DNA from: Arcobacter sp.
GTDB lineage: Bacteria > Campylobacterota > Campylobacteria > Campylobacterales > Arcobacteraceae
Length of the DNA: 5,619 bases
NCBI GenBank assembly: GCA_030635995.1
Contig: DAOVXU010000119.1
Span: 1-5,619 of the forward strand
Direction: 5' to 3'
The translations under genes and the position numbers were made by a program. The notes under the pieces are model-generated. The model saw only the letters and a program-made list of their open reading frames with translations. It made no database searches and was not told where the DNA came from. Below, one piece after another: positions 5,012-5,619 of this stretch. Within the stretch, counting starts at the first letter, position 1. Each line of letters starts with the position of its first letter.

Positions 5012-5619
5012 ATGATTAATATAAAAGGTGCGATGCCTAAAAAAACAGAAGAATTATTTTTAGAGATGAGTGAGATTGAAGCTTTGAAAGTTTTTACTCT
5101 AATTGGTGGAACTGCTTTAGCTATACATTTGAAGCATAGAACATCAGAAGATTTGGATTTTTTTATCAATAAAAATGTAATAAATAGAGAACTTCAAAGG
5201 AAAATCGATAATATTTTATCAAAATTAACTTCAAGTGGAAATAGTGTTGAAACTGATAATATAGATGAATATCAACAAGATTATAGAGTCAATGGTGTAA
5301 AAGTAACTTTTTGCATCACTTCATCATTAAATTTAAAAAATAATATTGAATCCTTTTCAAATATTGATGTAGCATCTCAAGAGTTAATCTATGCTATGAA
5401 AATGTATACAGTATTAAAATATAGAATTAAAAGCCGAGATTTTTATGATATAAAAGAGTTAATTGATAATAATTCTTCTTTTGAGCACGCATTGGATATT
5501 TTAAAAAAATACTTTCCAAAATATAATATTACAGAAAAATTAATCACTAATAGATTTTGCGTAACACAACTAAATTATGACGATGAAGGTTTTGAGACAT
5601 TAGATTTAAAGAAACAAGA
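5012..5619 (+). CDS. AbiEii/AbiGii-type nucleotidyltransferase toxin (3' end outside window)
   Basis: The frame is open for 202 codons from ATG at 5012 to the window edge, so the C-terminus is missing; family members usually run about 230-300 residues. The product matches the AbiEii/AbiGii (DUF1814) nucleotidyltransferases. GGTALAIHL at 32-40 and RTSEDLDFF at 43-51 form the nucleotide-binding motif, with D47 and D49 as metal ligands. A later block has SQELIYAMK (K130) and RIKSRDFYDIKEL (139-150; D143 and D146), the family's third and fourth motifs. A third acidic residue on the strand GVKVTFCIT (95-103) is not evident; Thr99 sits where Asp or Glu might be expected. Related toxins use NTPs and some (MenT) modify tRNA 3' ends, halting growth; the target of this one is unknown. 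AAGAG lies upstream, and the 10-nt gap to the antitoxin gene implies one transcript. It probably acts in phage defence or element maintenance. Confidence 0.88.
   Translation, partial: MINIKGAMPKKTEELFLEMSEIEALKVFTLIGGTALAIHLKHRTSEDLDFFINKNVINRELQRKIDNILSKLTSSGNSVETDNIDEYQQDYRVNGVKVTFCITSSLNLKNNIESFSNIDVASQELIYAMKMYTVLKYRIKSRDFYDIKELIDNNSSFEHALDILKKYFPKYNITEKLITNRFCVTQLNYDDEGFETLDLKKQ

Overview
The window reads as chromosomal DNA of a low-GC member of the Campylobacterota, most like the Arcobacter/Aliarcobacter group. The basis is strong A+T bias in coding and non-coding DNA, protein sequences that resemble Campylobacter and Helicobacter orthologues, and the gene cluster rpsT-prfA facing away from glmM-lspA. 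From memory, Helicobacter pylori has the same neighbourhood. The genus is an inference and was not tested.

Layout. Positions 2-325 hold the 3' end of an unrecognised + strand gene. It converges on prfA (359-1426, minus), which lies downstream of rpsT (1512-1772, minus) with a terminator-like hairpin between the two. A 189-bp divergent spacer (1773-1961) carries promoter candidates for rpsT on one side and for glmM on the other. glmM (1962-3305) and lspA (3299-3751) overlap by 7 nt and look like one translationally coupled operon. lspA meets a convergent YbgC-type acyl-CoA thioesterase gene (3737-4096, minus) with a 15-nt tail-to-tail overlap. This part is housekeeping: translation termination, small-subunit assembly, amino-sugar synthesis for the cell wall, lipoprotein maturation and thioester hydrolysis.

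Beyond ybgC the character changes. A 443-bp gene-free stretch (4097-4539) begins with a block of about 38% GC that contains two pairs of short direct repeats. It then drops to about 18% GC (hand counts). It ends in a good extended -10 promoter that drives a two-gene operon. The first gene (4540-5001) encodes a basic winged-helix protein of the AbiEi/antitoxin type. The second (5012 to the window end, incomplete) encodes an AbiEii/AbiGii-type nucleotidyltransferase toxin with a clear GGT...DLD motif and the downstream K...RDFYD motif. Together they look like a type IV toxin-antitoxin or abortive-infection module placed beside core genes.

The most interesting part is this module and its left junction. 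The family is known, so I do not claim a new system. The repeat-bearing GC block could be an attachment-site remnant, a ybgC regulatory site or a decayed gene, and sequence alone does not settle which. I saw no tRNA, rRNA, CRISPR array or insertion sequence.
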